A model generated the notes under the pieces. That model had not been told where the DNA came from and made no database searches. It worked only from the letters and a program-made list of their open reading frames with translations. Made by a program: the position numbers and the translations under genes. From Isoetes taiwanensis (taxonomy: Eukaryota; Streptophyta; Lycopodiopsida; Isoetales; Isoetaceae), in contig JAJEKV010000054.1 in assembly GCA_021234155.1 (NCBI GenBank), positions 3,831,962 through 3,895,961 of the forward strand: a DNA stretch of 64,000 nt, given 5' to 3'. Below are positions 47,801 to 59,886 of the stretch, in pieces. Numbering within the stretch: the stretch's first letter is position 1; the number at the start of each line of letters is the position of its first letter.

Positions 47801-48350
47801 GAGTCTCCTCAGGGCATAATAAATAGGCCTCATACATTTCACAACATTTTCAACTCCTTTCCAAAATTATTCACGCACAACCAACTCTCTAAGTTCGTGA
47901 GCTTCTTGACGAGTCTTGGCCCCTCTAGTTCCACTTTGCTTTCTCTCCCACTCGAAAAACTCTGTGTGGTTGAAAGTGCTAATGACTTAATCGTGAATCT
48001 TATCAGCCTCTCCAAACAAGTGTAGTTGGTTGCAAAATGTGTTGGCCCGAGATTTATAAGTACCAAATTCTTAACTCCCAGGCTCTTATATATGGCATAC
48101 ACTCCAGTCTTCTTATTAATGAGCTTCACAACTCGACGCCCTTTGACAATTGGGTCAAACCACGTATGATTATGATACCAATCCTTCAGCAATAAGTTCA
48201 AACAAAGGTGTTGACACCCTCTACACTGTGTAAACTAGGGAATTCTATCTCCAACATCTCTCCTGCTTAACTGACACGGACTCATTCTTGGTCTCAACCC
48301 CCAGGATAGGCAATTATCTATCTATATATAATATTAACGCCAAAATAAGA
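44896..48350. other. Downstream intergenic region
   Basis: AATAAATAAAAATG at about 45046-45060 could be the polyadenylation signal of the thioesterase gene, some 150 bases after its stop. A tandem duplication of 37-38 bp (ATCATGAGATATCGTCAAAAG...) lies at 46937-47010. Open frames such as 46231-46428, 47839-48201 and 45472-45783 (minus) show no recognisable family and are not called. No other gene is supported. Confidence 0.5.
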
Positions 48351-48353
48351 TAA

Positions 48354-48431
48354 GATAAGATAAGATAAGATAAGATAAGATAAGATAAGATAAGATAAGA
48401 TAAGATAAGATAAGATAAGATAAGATAAGAT
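48354..48431 (+). repeat. Pentanucleotide microsatellite (TAAGA)n
   Basis: About 15 uninterrupted copies of a 5-bp unit, TAAGA/GATAA. Confidence 0.97.
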
Positions 48432-48943
48432 GAATTTTTACGTCCACGGGAACCCAACAGGTTATGGGACGGCACATGCAAGGGCAACAGCCCATCTAAA
48501 ACCTAGGGACTAGGCCCCATCACCAAATACAATAACCAAATATTAAAAGGCGACCAAGAATAAGATAAGATAATGCTAATGCTAGTGGTAAATTTATGCT
48601 TCTAAAATTATCTAGACATAGCCAATCCAAGGATTGGAAGGCCATTGATCTAGAATAATTGTTGCGCCTCCCCTGTACACTGCCCATTTCTTTTGCAGGC
48701 GGGCTGCCCTCACCTTGCAGAATATTGGCCGTTAGATAAATTTTTGGTGACATGGATGATAGAGATTGAGTTGCATTGCAGTGGGGTATCGCCATAAGCA
48801 AAGAATAACGGTTCTCTACGATTTGGCCGGAGGTGTTATGCCATCCATTGTTTATCGGGAGATGAATTTTCATGTTAGTAGCAATTTCTTTTTGTGAGGC
48901 CATGCCTGGGTGCTATGATGTTCAGTTTTATATATATATTTTT

Positions 48944-50042
48944 TAGGGAAAGTTCTAAAAATGCTCTTGTATTTGATAATAATTGTGAAAATGCCCCTGT
49001 ATTTTACTTAATTATCTAAATGCCCCCAATTTTTCTACTGTAGGAAGATAGCATATGATATGCTACTCTCAGTCCTGTCCTTTTACCTCATTGATTTGGT
49101 GCATGTTCTTTTGCCGCCTTGATTTCGTGCATGTTTTCTACTTCGATAAGAGAAATAACATCGTATTGATCCGTGATAACTAAATTTAGAAGTAATCTAT
49201 ACATATCAAAAGATATCCAGAGATTTCTATCGGTTTTCACCATAATCCAACTCCTTTATTGAATATATTTCGATCGGTTTTCACCATAATCCAACTCCTT
49301 TGTCGAATGCATCTTTACATCTATTAGTTTCTTGGCTTATCAAATCCGAAATTAGATCCATCGCTTGAAGTTGCTGCGATTTTGCTCAGCGATGCATGCA
49401 TGATCTTTTGCGTTGTATCTGCTGGGAATGGCCAAAACGTAAACAGCTTGGGACGTTAGAAATGGGATGGGAGGCAAATGTTGGGCGATTTTGATCGGTG
49501 TTAGAGCTCTAGCTTCACCCGGCCCTGCTCCATAGATTATATCAGGTAATCCTAATTTTATAGCAACTTTTAGTCGTAAATTCCAGCATCAGACTACGGA
49601 TTTGCATGTTAGTAGCCTTGCAACACTTCTGCTTCTTTCGTGTCTAGCTCCATTTCTTAGCAGCTTATTGGTTTGCATTGGTAGGTTCAGAAGAATGGGT
49701 TTGGTGCCTTCTTTTGGACGGACATGCCCAGATGCTATTCATATGATCTGTAAGCTTTCCAGCATCTCATTCAAGATGGGTAGTTTTGTGTAATTGGAAA
49801 TTGTCTAAATCTCCAACCAAGATTTTGCACACACGATCTGCTTTCCCAACCGCATTCACATCCTAGAATGGAATAGTAAAAGAAGAGCTGAGGAGATGAA
49901 ATGGCCATTTAGACTAAGCATGGATGGATTTGGAGCTGGATCTTTGGACTTCACCACGCGAGGGGCATTTTGACAATACCAAGAAATATAAGGGCATTTT
50001 CATAATTATTGCAAAATACAAAGGCATTTTTAGATTTTTCCC
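48944..50042. mobile_element. DNA transposon-like element with long terminal inverted repeats
   Basis: The left arm begins AGGGAAAGTTCTAAAAATGC (48944 onward, about 85 bp) and the right arm, read on the minus strand, begins AGGGAAAAATCTAAAAATGC (ending about 50042). The arms stay alignable through TTGTATTT..ATAAT..TGAAAATGCCC. Long arms and size (1.1 kb) fit a non-autonomous MULE-type element. No transposase is seen. The flanks are T-rich on both sides so the target duplication is not resolved. Confidence 0.65.
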
Positions 50043-52739
50043 TTTTTTTTTAATTTGTGATGCAAAATACAAATGCACGGCATTTACTAAGGTGCTAAAT
50101 GCTATCATTTTGCAAATAAAAGGGTGTCGACGTATTTGTTCTAGGGCAGACATTGAAGGTAGAAGGAACTAAGAAATAGCAAGAGTTTAATGCCCTTCTG
50201 AAGCTTAGAAAATGTATTGTGCATTCTTCTGATGCACACGAGCTCACCTAACTCTTTGATGGATATCATGCACCTTTTTTGTGGAGAGGGCTTAATGAAG
50301 TTATCATCCTTATTATGTAAATTGACAATGCTATTCTTGTTTATAGAAGCAGAAGATTTGCATTGCAATGGAGTCACTACAAGAGAATAAGCAATCTACA
50401 TCAATAGTTCTGTCATTTATGGGCTTAAAAATCACAATTTCAAAATTTTCAATTTTGACACAATAAATGACGGTACCCGTTGATGAAACTACATCAGGTA
50501 TATCGTCAGGCATAACATCATTAATAGCAATAGTTATAGTATCATATTTTATGTCATTGTAGTGTGACAAAACAATATCATTTTTAGCATCATCTATATT
50601 GCTATGGTTCGGGAAATTCCACGGAAGCCTTGTAAGCTACCGTGTGGAAATGAAAATTAGCAGCACAGTTTTGAAACAGTAGGAAAAGTTCCTGCTAAAA
50701 ACAGGCATTTTTCTTGGTACTTCCGGCAAAAATGGTGAGGGTGTTCATAGCTGGTAGGCTGCTCTAAATCTAGTAGGAAAACTGCCGATCACAGGCAAAA
50801 AATTTCCCGAACCAAGTTGCTACATTTGGCGTCACGTATAGCATCACCTATATTGCTACATTTGACATCATTTATAATGTCAACATTAACATCATTCTTT
50901 GTAATATGGTTGCTATCATATATAACATCAATGAGAATGCCCTAGATATTATCACACGTGTTAATATTTTACCATTTTTTGCGTCAGATATAATATCACA
51001 TATGAGTGAATGCCACAATAGTATCAAATATAACCACACATTTTTAACCACTTATAATGCCAAATGGTTCACGAGTTTTGCAAATCCTGGGGATTTGAAC
51101 CCCCTGCCAAATTGGCAGCACCAGCAGATAAAAAAAACTCAGCAGCCCTGCATAACAATGTATACAAGAGAATGAGGGTTTTTTTGTCAAAAAATCGTCA
51201 GATTATTGGCCAATGCTTTACCTGACAAATATTATCTAACCATTCAGTGTCAGAAAAATCGTATGTTTTTCTGACGATTAAGGTCAACAAAATCATACTT
51301 CACCATGACTTTAGAGATGTAGCATACGAATTTAACCTATGCATGGCCTTGTACACAACTATCTGTCCTAGATTAGCATTTCTAATATTATTAGACTCTA
51401 ACCTAAGATTCAGATTAGCGTGGCCATCATCATCAGTACATAAGCTGGCCAACAGGAGCATATAAGCAGGCATCAGTTGTAAACTTCACATGTCAATCAC
51501 AAATTCATATCTGGTAATTATCAGTTAAAAGTACAAACCTGATTTATGTACGCTTCCAACATTATAGTTTGGTCCTTGATCTATTGAACATCCTGTTAGT
51601 CTATTACCATAGATGCACCATCTCTATTTCGGCATGCTACACAGGCACCCAAGAATCAGTTAGGAATACACGAAATGCACAAAGGCATAAATCATATCAA
51701 CATTTTTAAATTTTTACCAGAGCAATATTTTGACTGAATCTGGAGCCTGCTAAAGTGTTTTTAGGCCACAAACACTGGCCACAAGAGCCTGTACAATAGA
51801 CGCATCCCCTGCACAGTAGCCACAGACCAATGCTGCAGCTATCTATAAGAGCAGCATATTCATAAAACTAAGCAGAAGGAACATGCAACAAATTCAAGGA
51901 AGACATATCTCATAGCTGGCCCAACACGCAGCAGCACCTGTTCAACATCAAATCATTATATGCAAAAGATAATCTATCAGCCAGTAAAAGCTAGAAATGA
52001 TAAAAGACCACTTTGGCTTATGCCCAAATAACCTGTACAATTGGATGCATTCATAACAATCGATTCTAAGGGCATCTCAGTTATCAATTTCAAGGTATAT
52101 ATATCTCTTCACAGCATATAACAAATTTCATGAGCAGATTCACAATCACTTTCAAACCTTAATCATGTTGCTTCAAATCCGTATATTTCTTTTGTTGGGT
52201 TGCTTATAAATCCATTTCGACTGCATCCATATCTGCCTTCCTTGAGACACTGAGGGTATAATGAGAAAGAAGGAGCACACTATCAGCACAAAGCCAAACA
52301 ACAGATCTTGTATCTATCTGCTTCCATTTTATTAAGCCAAAAGCAGCTTACCTAGCACAATCGCTCTTCTACCTTCACAATCAGACAGAGCATTGGAGCG
52401 CCTATTTGCGGCTGGACATCAATTCTACAAATGCCGTAGATGCAGGAAGCATTAATCGCTACCTTCGTGCAAGGGTTGCATGCCCAAAAAAACCTTGTGG
52501 CAAAAAATACCTCTACAATGGTAGCTACCTTTTCGACAGAGATTTAAGCAAAAGGAGCAGTACAAAAGCAATATACCTTTTTGCATGCATGTCCAGCTAA
52601 TCCGTTAGAGATATTTCTGGCAAATAGACAGCGAGATCATCTGTGTCACAGGATTAACATCATGAGACAGCCGGATTAACATCATGAGACAGCCGGATCA
52701 TGCCGTTAGGATCTGGATCTGTGCTATTCGGTAGAGCTA

Positions 52740-53103
52740 GGGGGGGTGCCCATATTCCGTGCACTTAAGGTTTGAATCAAAAAGAGGCTTAGTTTTTCTG
52801 ATCAAAACAGGGAAAAAAGCACGGTTCTGGAGAGCTCGAGGCCGGATCTGTTATGAGAAACAAAAATCAGAGAAATCGGGTCTCCACATCTCGAGTTGTG
52901 AGCCTTCAAAGTAGGCCTGTCATCTGACCATCACCGTTCACCTCCTGCCCATCTAGCGTGCACCCGAATTTTCAGTTCATTTTTCATGAAGAGGCACGGT
53001 TCCAGGGCTTCTGGGTGCACGGTTCCAGGGCTTTTGTGAGCGGAAGCTGGTACCAAAACTATGGCGGAACCTGGGCAAAGGCACGGAATATGGGCACCCC
53101 CCC
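52740..53103. mobile_element. MITE-like element with perfect terminal inverted repeats
   Basis: The left end GGGGTGCCCATATTCCGTGC and its exact reverse complement (GCACGGAATATGGGCACCCC) at 53081-53100 bound a segment of about 364 bp inside the CACTA element. The arms extend through a G/C homopolymer, so exact ends and target duplication are uncertain. Confidence 0.7.
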
Positions 53104-55151
53104 CCTATGAGCATCAAACATTCTCTTGCAAAAGCGGAACCCTAAAACAATCGTAAATTTTTTGCTCAAAAGACACGACAAGGTACCATGTTAAATTCCA
53201 ATTGTCCAATTTTGTGATACCAAGCAAAGGTATTATACTCCACCATTAAATCCAAATGAAAAACCAAGTCCTAAACGTGAGTCAATTAAGGTTCCCAAAT
53301 TATCTTTTACTATGATTTTGGCAGTGGTTTGGCGGGAAAAGAGGGATGGGGCTGAATATTGTATATTTTTTCCTAATGGTTAGAATTAGAAGATTTTTTA
53401 TCTGTGCAAGGACCGTCGAGCATGGTGCGGCTGCCAGATCTGAGTGCAGACTTGCCGTCCTGGTATGCTATGGCCGCTTCTGTTTGAATCCGGAAGTTTG
53501 AATCCGGAAGTTTGAAGCTGGGCCCTAAACAAGGCCATCGATTCTGGTATGTTATGGCCTCTATTTATTTTGCAGGTAACTCTGCAACTCAGTACTTCAT
53601 GGTTTTTGCTCTTGCTGCCGGTGTGCTTGGAGTGGCTTCAATCTTCGCTGGTTCTAACCACGTTGGCTTATGAAGAACTGAAAGCCTAGCTGCTGCCTAG
53701 CTTCCGGTCTTATTGCATGGCTTTTCACACTTCTAGCCTTTGGGTAACTTAAATTATCTTCTAGTCTCGCCTGCAAAGAAATCAACTCGGGGGATTCAGA
53801 AACAGAAGATTGGTAATTATCTTCGAATTGGGTTTTGCTTTTGTTAGTGGCGGCAGTCCGATCATGGTGGGCGGTGGGCACATGAGGTGAGGGAAGATCA
53901 GCGAAGTCAGCTTGGCCGGCGTAAAACAGGAGGTCTGCACAAAGCTTGGCTTCCTAAAGTTTGGATAGCTATGGCTACTCCAGCTATGGCTAGGTTTCTA
54001 AGGGATTGTCCTTATTTGTTCTTATTTCTTCAATTCAAGTTCTTATCTGTGCTTCAGTCTTCTTTGTTCTTATGTGTCTTTTTGTGAATGCAATGGTGTT
54101 CGTGGATTCTTGATGTGTATAGATTGAATTTTACCATGTATGTATATACGTATAATAGGTGTATGGGGTGCGCAAGCTTATACGTGGGTCTGATGTGGAA
54201 ATTGCACAACCCTTGATTTGGCATATTCATGGAATTATACGTGGATCCAATGATCCAAAAAAAACAATAAGGAGTGAGCAATAAGGAGTGAAATAAGCCA
54301 TCGAATTATTTTTCAAAAGTGCATGAGAAAAAAGCACCAAGGATGGATACTGGAAGCAAATGCAAAGACCAATAACCACCAATAACCACCTTATCGGGCT
54401 GATAACTAATTATATCTACCTTATCGGGATGATAACTAATTATCTCCTAGTGTTGATAACTAGTTATCACTCCTAGGAGTGATAACTTAATTATCGGACT
54501 CTCCCTTTACACTAGAGAGTCCGATAAGGATGGATACTAGAAACAAATGCAATTAATTGTGCCTAGGCCAAGTAGGATACCTTACATCCTGGCAGACACG
54601 GTTCAAGGGCCCAAACTTGTTTTGTGTGTTAATTTTATATTTTATTGTTTGTCTTGTGATGGGGCTTCGACTCCAGGTTTTCGTTTGGGCCTTGGCCCCT
54701 TGTTTAGTTTGAGCTTCTGCCCTTTTGTATTGTTCCATCCCATAAGCCTCTAAGCTTCTCGTGGACGTTAAAATTCTATCTTATTTTATCTTATCCTATC
54801 TTATCCAGGTTTCATCAACATGTCATGGTCTTTCACAAGTTAAAACCATAAGGCCATGCTTGGTTCAATGCTACTATGTTTTTACCCCCTAGAATTAACA
54901 TATGACATATGTGGCATTACCCACGAGGATTTCAAATGGTAAAGGTCAAATAGTCCCATCCATCCATGGTATTCACCATTAAGAAATCTAAGTTCACATT
55001 AACCTTTATCCATTATACAATTTCACATCCATTACTAATATTCATACTTAGAATCCTTCAAACACATTATAGTATTGGCTTAAATCCATAAGTATTAATT
55101 GGATTTATTTGCACCATTATTGCTTTTCAATTATTTGCACAATTATTCCTT

Positions 55152-55156
<5 letters not shown>

Positions 55157-55194
<38 letters not shown>
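55157..55194 (+). repeat. Trinucleotide microsatellite (ATT)n
   Basis: About 12 copies of ATT within the right part of the CACTA element. Confidence 0.95.
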
Positions 55195-55735
55195 CAAATT
55201 TATAATAATTATTGATAGTAAGAGTGACGTGAGTCGTGATATTATCCATGATGCTATTAGCAACATATATAATATCATTTGTTAGCACTGATATAATATT
55301 GTCAATATGTGATACTAGAGATGAAGCTATGTGTGATACTATAATATATTGTCATTAGCACCATTGGAATAATTAATGATGGTAAAGTTGATGCAATAGG
55401 TGATATTATTCATGACGGTAGTAGTAACACATATATTGTCGTTAATTAGTACTGATATAATTGTTGACCATATTTATGACGATGTCGATGATGCTATAGA
55501 TGATATATTTTGTATCATAAGTTGCATCACTAGACCCTGAATATCATTATTTATATCACTTAGTGCTTTTTGAGAATTTAAGTGATATTAAAGTGATGAT
55601 AAAGGGCTATCCTCTTGTAGTGAGTTGGTTACCATTGTATTCGGGGATCATGGATCATGGACAACGATTTGAAGATTCCAACTCTGTTTTAAACGATTCT
55701 ACTGTTATTGGATAGATCTCAGTCTCATTTATATG

Positions 55736-55867
55736 TTTTGTAAAAGCCAACTTCTAGTTTGATTAGCGAAAAAAGGTCATTACTAGTTTACCCAAACATC
55801 CTTTTGTAAAAGCCAACTTCTAATTTGATTAGCGAAAAAGGAACATTACTATTTTACCCAAACATCC
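55736..55867 (+). repeat. Two tandem copies of a 66-bp unit
   Basis: Units 55736-55801 and 55802-55867, each beginning TTTTGTAAAAGCCAACTTCT and ending CCCAAACATCC, with few differences. They lie just outside the CACTA right end, upstream of LTR D. Confidence 0.9.
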
Positions 55868-56282
55868 TAGTTTTAAAGGCATTTGGTATTTTTTGCCACG
55901 TCAAAGTAGGAACATACTCTTGTCGGTTATCCCTAAAGGTATAATTCCGCGTGACTATCCTTCATAGACAGGGTCACTTAGCTAGTCAAGGATTACAAAA
56001 TGGTTTTCCTTCTTGTAAAAAATGTCGCCTTGGCATTCCCTATGTACTCATGGGATATTTAATATTCCGCTTAGTCATCACACCTATCTCACCTTCCTAG
56101 GAGCAGACGTATGACTGCCCCCACCGTTCTCTATGGAGCTATTGTAATCTCAAACTATCCCATAACCTTCGGTCTTGTGTTGCCTTCCTTAAGGAGAGGG
56201 AGACTTTTCGTTGTAATATGTGATGTGTTGCGATGACGTAACCCGTATTTCTAGTCTAAATGCTGAGGACAACATCATTTTT

Positions 56283-56295
56283 AAGGAGGGGAGAA
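56283..56295 (+). promoter_or_regulatory. Polypurine tract of element D
   Basis: AAGGAGGGGAGAA immediately before an LTR beginning TGTGATG. It is the same arrangement as AAGGTGGGGAGAA before the 3' LTR of element A. Confidence 0.85.
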
Positions 56296-57647
56296 TGTGA
56301 TGTTGCACGTATTTACATGTTTTTTTAGGTATAAAAGGAATAATTAATGGTGCGTTAATTATTCATAAGCTAAGGTTAGCTATTTTAACTCATTAATTAT
56401 TAAGATGGAAAACCCTAAACCCTAATTCAAATTTAGGGCTTAACCTAATATTAAAAAGGCTAAAATATTAAATAAGTTAATGAAAAACTAATCTAGAATT
56501 GCCACCTGGCCCAAATCGATTGGGCAAGGCAGACTTGCTAACTTTGGATCACCCAAATTGGGGCTTCCACCCCAATTTGTCCCATGATTTGGGGGCAATT
56601 AGAGAAGGAGAAGGAGCTTATTCAACCAGCCGGGCATGGAGAACCTGAGAGATGGGAGATCTAGCTCAAATACCAGTTAGTAGGCTTAGTTAGCTTGGAT
56701 TCTAGTTAGGAACTAATCCTTGCTTGTTAGATGGATGATTAGTCTCTCTATTTTATGTTCTAGATGAGATTATGATGGATGTATCAGATATGAATGCGCT
56801 CTTTTTGTTCCTCCTGTGTTATATGGGAAAAAAAGGGGTAGAGACCTAAAGACCATTAGATATGCTCCTAGTTAGAACCCCTTAAATCCCATTAGATGCG
56901 GCATGTGCACAAGAGCCCACCTGGCTGTGGATGCTATGTTGTGATTCAGCATCAGATAATGGGTATGATGGTGAAACGGGGGTGGGATCTTGCCTAGCAT
57001 GGCTACAAGATTCCCCATGGTGTGCTAGGCTTATAGTCGGTCACTAAAGAGGCCAGGTATGGGTCTGACACTCCCTGAGTTATAGGATATGGCCATTGAG
57101 TGCCCTTAACTCGAACGGGCATGGTGAGCCGGCCTTTAAATTTAGGGGAGTAAGTCGGGTACAGATGCAGGGGCTGCTGATGTGGCACGTGCCCTCTAGC
57201 ACACCCAGGGATCCATTGTGCCCGGGAAGGGGACGCCTCCTTAACCTGTCTCATCGAACCGGGGAGATGTAACCCGGAGTAGTCTCATAGGGTGATTCCA
57301 TGAGATTGCGTCTCCGAAAGGCTACAATCGTGCCATAGCATGTTTTAGCCTATCTGCAAAGTGTGCACAGGAGGGCAGATGGAGTGGACTACCCTAGCCA
57401 TTGTTCTATGCCAGCCAACGCCATGTCTCTGTCTGTTGTTATCCGGAGACCTTGACCGTCAGCCGACCCCACGAAGTCTGAGCCCGGGGTAGAGCCTTAT
57501 TTACGGTGTATTTTCTCATGTTGTGTTGGTATTGTATTGTTGCTTATATGGAACATGGATGGACCACCCTTCGTGATAGTATATTATTTTGTGTATGGTT
57601 GGGGTTAAACCATGGAAGTGGGGGACACTTTTTGTGTCAGCGACACA
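56296..57647 (+). repeat. 3' or solo LTR of a further Ty3-type element (D)
   Basis: Starts TGTGATGTTGCACG after a polypurine tract. It shares with LTR A the region near AAAGTGTGCACAGGAGGGCAGATGGAGTGGAC (57360-57390; split here as AAAGTGTGCACAGG and GCAGATGGAGTGGAC) and CTGGCTGTGGATG-like sequence near 56930. The end is uncertain, at about 57627 (GGGGGACA) or 57647 (GCGACACA). The internal part of element D is not recognisable upstream. Confidence 0.75.
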
Positions 57648-57814
57648 TAGTGCTTAATAGGTGCTTTTTGGGACATTTTCTTTGTATTTTTGAAATATTT
57701 TTATTTTATTTTTTGGTATTTTTTCCTGAAACGCATTAATATTACGCGTCGGAATACAAAATTTCAGCCTTAATGGAATCATAGAAAAAAAGATAAAAAT
57801 AAATAAGTTTTCCA
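57648..57814. other. Junction segment between LTR D and element A integrase
   Basis: AT-rich, with no gene. It contains the right boundary of the block that separates element A's RNase H from its integrase; the boundary is placed near 57810-57820, where codons for GPGMKKQIAHH begin. Confidence 0.5.
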
Positions 57815-59058
57815 GCAATGGCCCAGGAATGAAGAAGCAGATAGCCCACCACATCAAGGAGTGTCAGCTATGCCAACAAACGAAGGCAGAACAACTTCGA
57901 ATACCAGGGGCATTAGAACCATTAGTGGTGCCAAACGCTAAGTGGGAGGTCGTCAACATGGACTTTATAACAGGACTGCCAAGGACAATAAGAGGTAAGG
58001 ATGCCTTGATGGTCGTGGTCGACAAGTTGTCGAAGATGGCCCATTTTGTGCCTTGCAGGACCACGGACACAACTATGGACACAGCAAAGCTCTTCACCAA
58101 AGAGATCTTCAGACTCCATGGCATGCCAAGGGAAATTATCTCCGACCGAGATCCGAAGTTCATCAGTGCCTTCTGGCAGGATCACTTCACAACGATTGGA
58201 ACAAACCTATCCATGAGCATGGCCTATCATCCACAGACGGATGGGCAAACGGAGCCTATCAACAGAATATTGGAAGACATGCTCCGAAACTATGTCTGGA
58301 ACAAGCAAGGTATGTGGGAGGAATTTATTCACTTGGTGGAGTTTGTATACGATAGCACCAAGCAGGAATCATCCCAAATGTCGCCGTTCATGATCAACTA
58401 TGGCTACCAATGCCTAACTCCAGACACGTGGCACAATCCCGTGTCAAAAGTGGAAGTTTCGCAGCAAATGTTGAGCGACATGCAGCAGCTTGTGGAAGAA
58501 GTCCGAGGGTACCTTCTAGCAGCAAGGAGTCGGCAGAAGAGCATTGCCGACAAACATCGGACAGCCAGAGAATTCCAAGTTGGAGATAATGTAAGGCTTA
58601 AGATCAAGGTAAAGCAGGCGAAGCTCCGCATCGGAAATTGCAAGAAGCTTGCTCCAAGGTGGGCTGGACCCTTCAGAATAATCAAGAGAGTGGGTAACCA
58701 ATCCTACAAGTTAGACTTGCCAGCACACCTAAAGATCCACAAAGTCTTCCACGTGAGTTTGCTGAAGAAGCACACTCCCAATCCAGATGAAGTCCTGGAC
58801 ACCCCAACGATGTTGGAAATGACAGAAGACCAGATAGAAATAGTTCCAGAACTAATTCTTGATAAAGCATTCAAGAAAACAAGGAGATCGGAGTTTCTCC
58901 AATACTTAGTCAAGTGGAAACACTTGCCGGTGGAAGACGTGACATGGGCACTTAAAAGAGACCTGGAAAAGCAGCATCCACAGTTTATGGAGCAATGGGA
59001 CGGCAAGGTCATCTCCGAAGAAATCGGCTCAGGCATGTCGATTTGTGTAGATTCATAG
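57815..59058 (+). CDS. Integrase of element A with C-terminal chromodomain
   Basis: Open for 409 codons from the Met at 57829, but its true N-terminus is missing: only the CxxC half of the HHCC zinc finger remains (CQLC). Numbering from that Met, the catalytic core has D45 (NMDFITGLP), D106 (ISDRDPKF) and E142 (GQTEPINR), an exact DD35E spacing. A beta-barrel-like C-terminal part follows (GDNVRLKI, LAPRWAGPFRI, FHVSLLKKH). Residues about 340-390 form a chromodomain-type segment (PELILDKAF, LQYLVKWKHLPVEDVTW). Only the central cage Trp (VKWKH) of the three aromatic residues of HP1 is present, as in some plant chromoviruses. Integrase joins element cDNA to the chromosome, and the chromodomain is thought to guide it to marked histone H3. 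Confidence 0.92.
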
Positions 59059-59080
59059 CTTGCCTAGTTAAGTATAATCT

Positions 59081-59226
59081 ACGCATGCAACCTATGAGGT
59101 AAGGGTTGCATGCGTTGTAACCGATGATGAGACTATTGCGGTGATCTCTAGGACGTGGTGTAATGTCAATGTAGGCATGACCGCGGTTCCGCTTGGAAAG
59201 TCTACTTCCGTCCCACGGAAGTAGAC
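59081..59226 (+). other. Two perfect hairpins between integrase and polypurine tract
   Basis: ACGCATGCAACC (59081-59092) pairs perfectly with GGTTGCATGCGT (59104-59115). GTCTACTTCCGT (59200-59211) pairs perfectly with ACGGAAGTAGAC (59215-59226) across a CCC loop. Both would form in the 3' untranslated part of the element RNA. Confidence 0.85.
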
Positions 59227-59873
59227 GACCTCGAGAGAAAGGAGGTCATTGAGGAATGCATTGATAGGAAAAGCACCTCTAGCCCCATATATGCTTTGAT
59301 AGGAGGAATCTGGCCTTCACGCCCCATATACGGGAAGGATCTATCCTCCACGCTGGGCAACTAAAGGTGTAGGCATGAGCGCCATATAGGCATTATAGGC
59401 GCTGTCTCCTCGGCCACGATGGAAGAATCATCCTCTTCCTACGCCGGGAGATTAGCCATGCATTCATGTAGATAGGTGGGGTGGTCACCATATAACCAAA
59501 ATTTTATTAATATTAATGGTACTAACGTAGTGTTGACCTGCAGGCCAATAGAGCGCTCCGGAGGGCCAGGAGGTCGAACTATGAAGACTTGTAACACAAT
59601 TTTGTCGTAATGTGTTGCAAGGAATAAAGAGTACCTCGAAGAATAATTGTACATATAATAATAAACCGAAACATTAGGAGTTATTGTTATAATGACATAA
59701 GTGATAACTATTGGATTGAATAATAGCATAATAATGTTCTATAAATATTACCTTGAGGTAATCCTATTAAATGTATAACTATAATAATAACTATGTCGTA
59801 TGCACGAGGTTGATTGCAGGTTAAGAAGATCCCAAGGTGGGGAGACCCACGATGCTGCGGACAACATCAATTC

Positions 59874-59886
59874 AAGGTGGGGAGAA
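59874..59886 (+). promoter_or_regulatory. Polypurine tract of element A
   Basis: AAGGTGGGGAGAA directly before the 3' LTR. A partial second copy (AAGGTGGGGAGA) is at 59834-59845. Confidence 0.9.

Larger units (their letters stand above)
50375..55622. mobile_element. CACTA (En/Spm-type) transposon, apparently non-autonomous
   Basis: The left end is CACTACAAGAGAATA and the right end, on the minus strand, is CACTACAAGAGGATA. They are flanked by the 3-bp target duplication AGT (50372-50374 and 55623-55625), as expected for this superfamily. Subterminal regions (50400-51060 and 55200-55600) carry many short variants of TAGCATCACCTATATTGCTA in opposite orientation at the two ends, typical of transposase-binding repeats. 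The 5.2-kb interior has no transposase ORF that I recognise. Confidence 0.87.

Noticed and set aside
47839-48201. 120-codon minus-strand frame
   Set aside because: No recognisable domain and no neighbouring element structure. Kept only as intergenic.
11905-57815. A simple inversion to explain the split of element A
   Set aside because: An inversion would leave the integrase half reversed. It is in the original orientation, followed by a matching LTR and target duplication.
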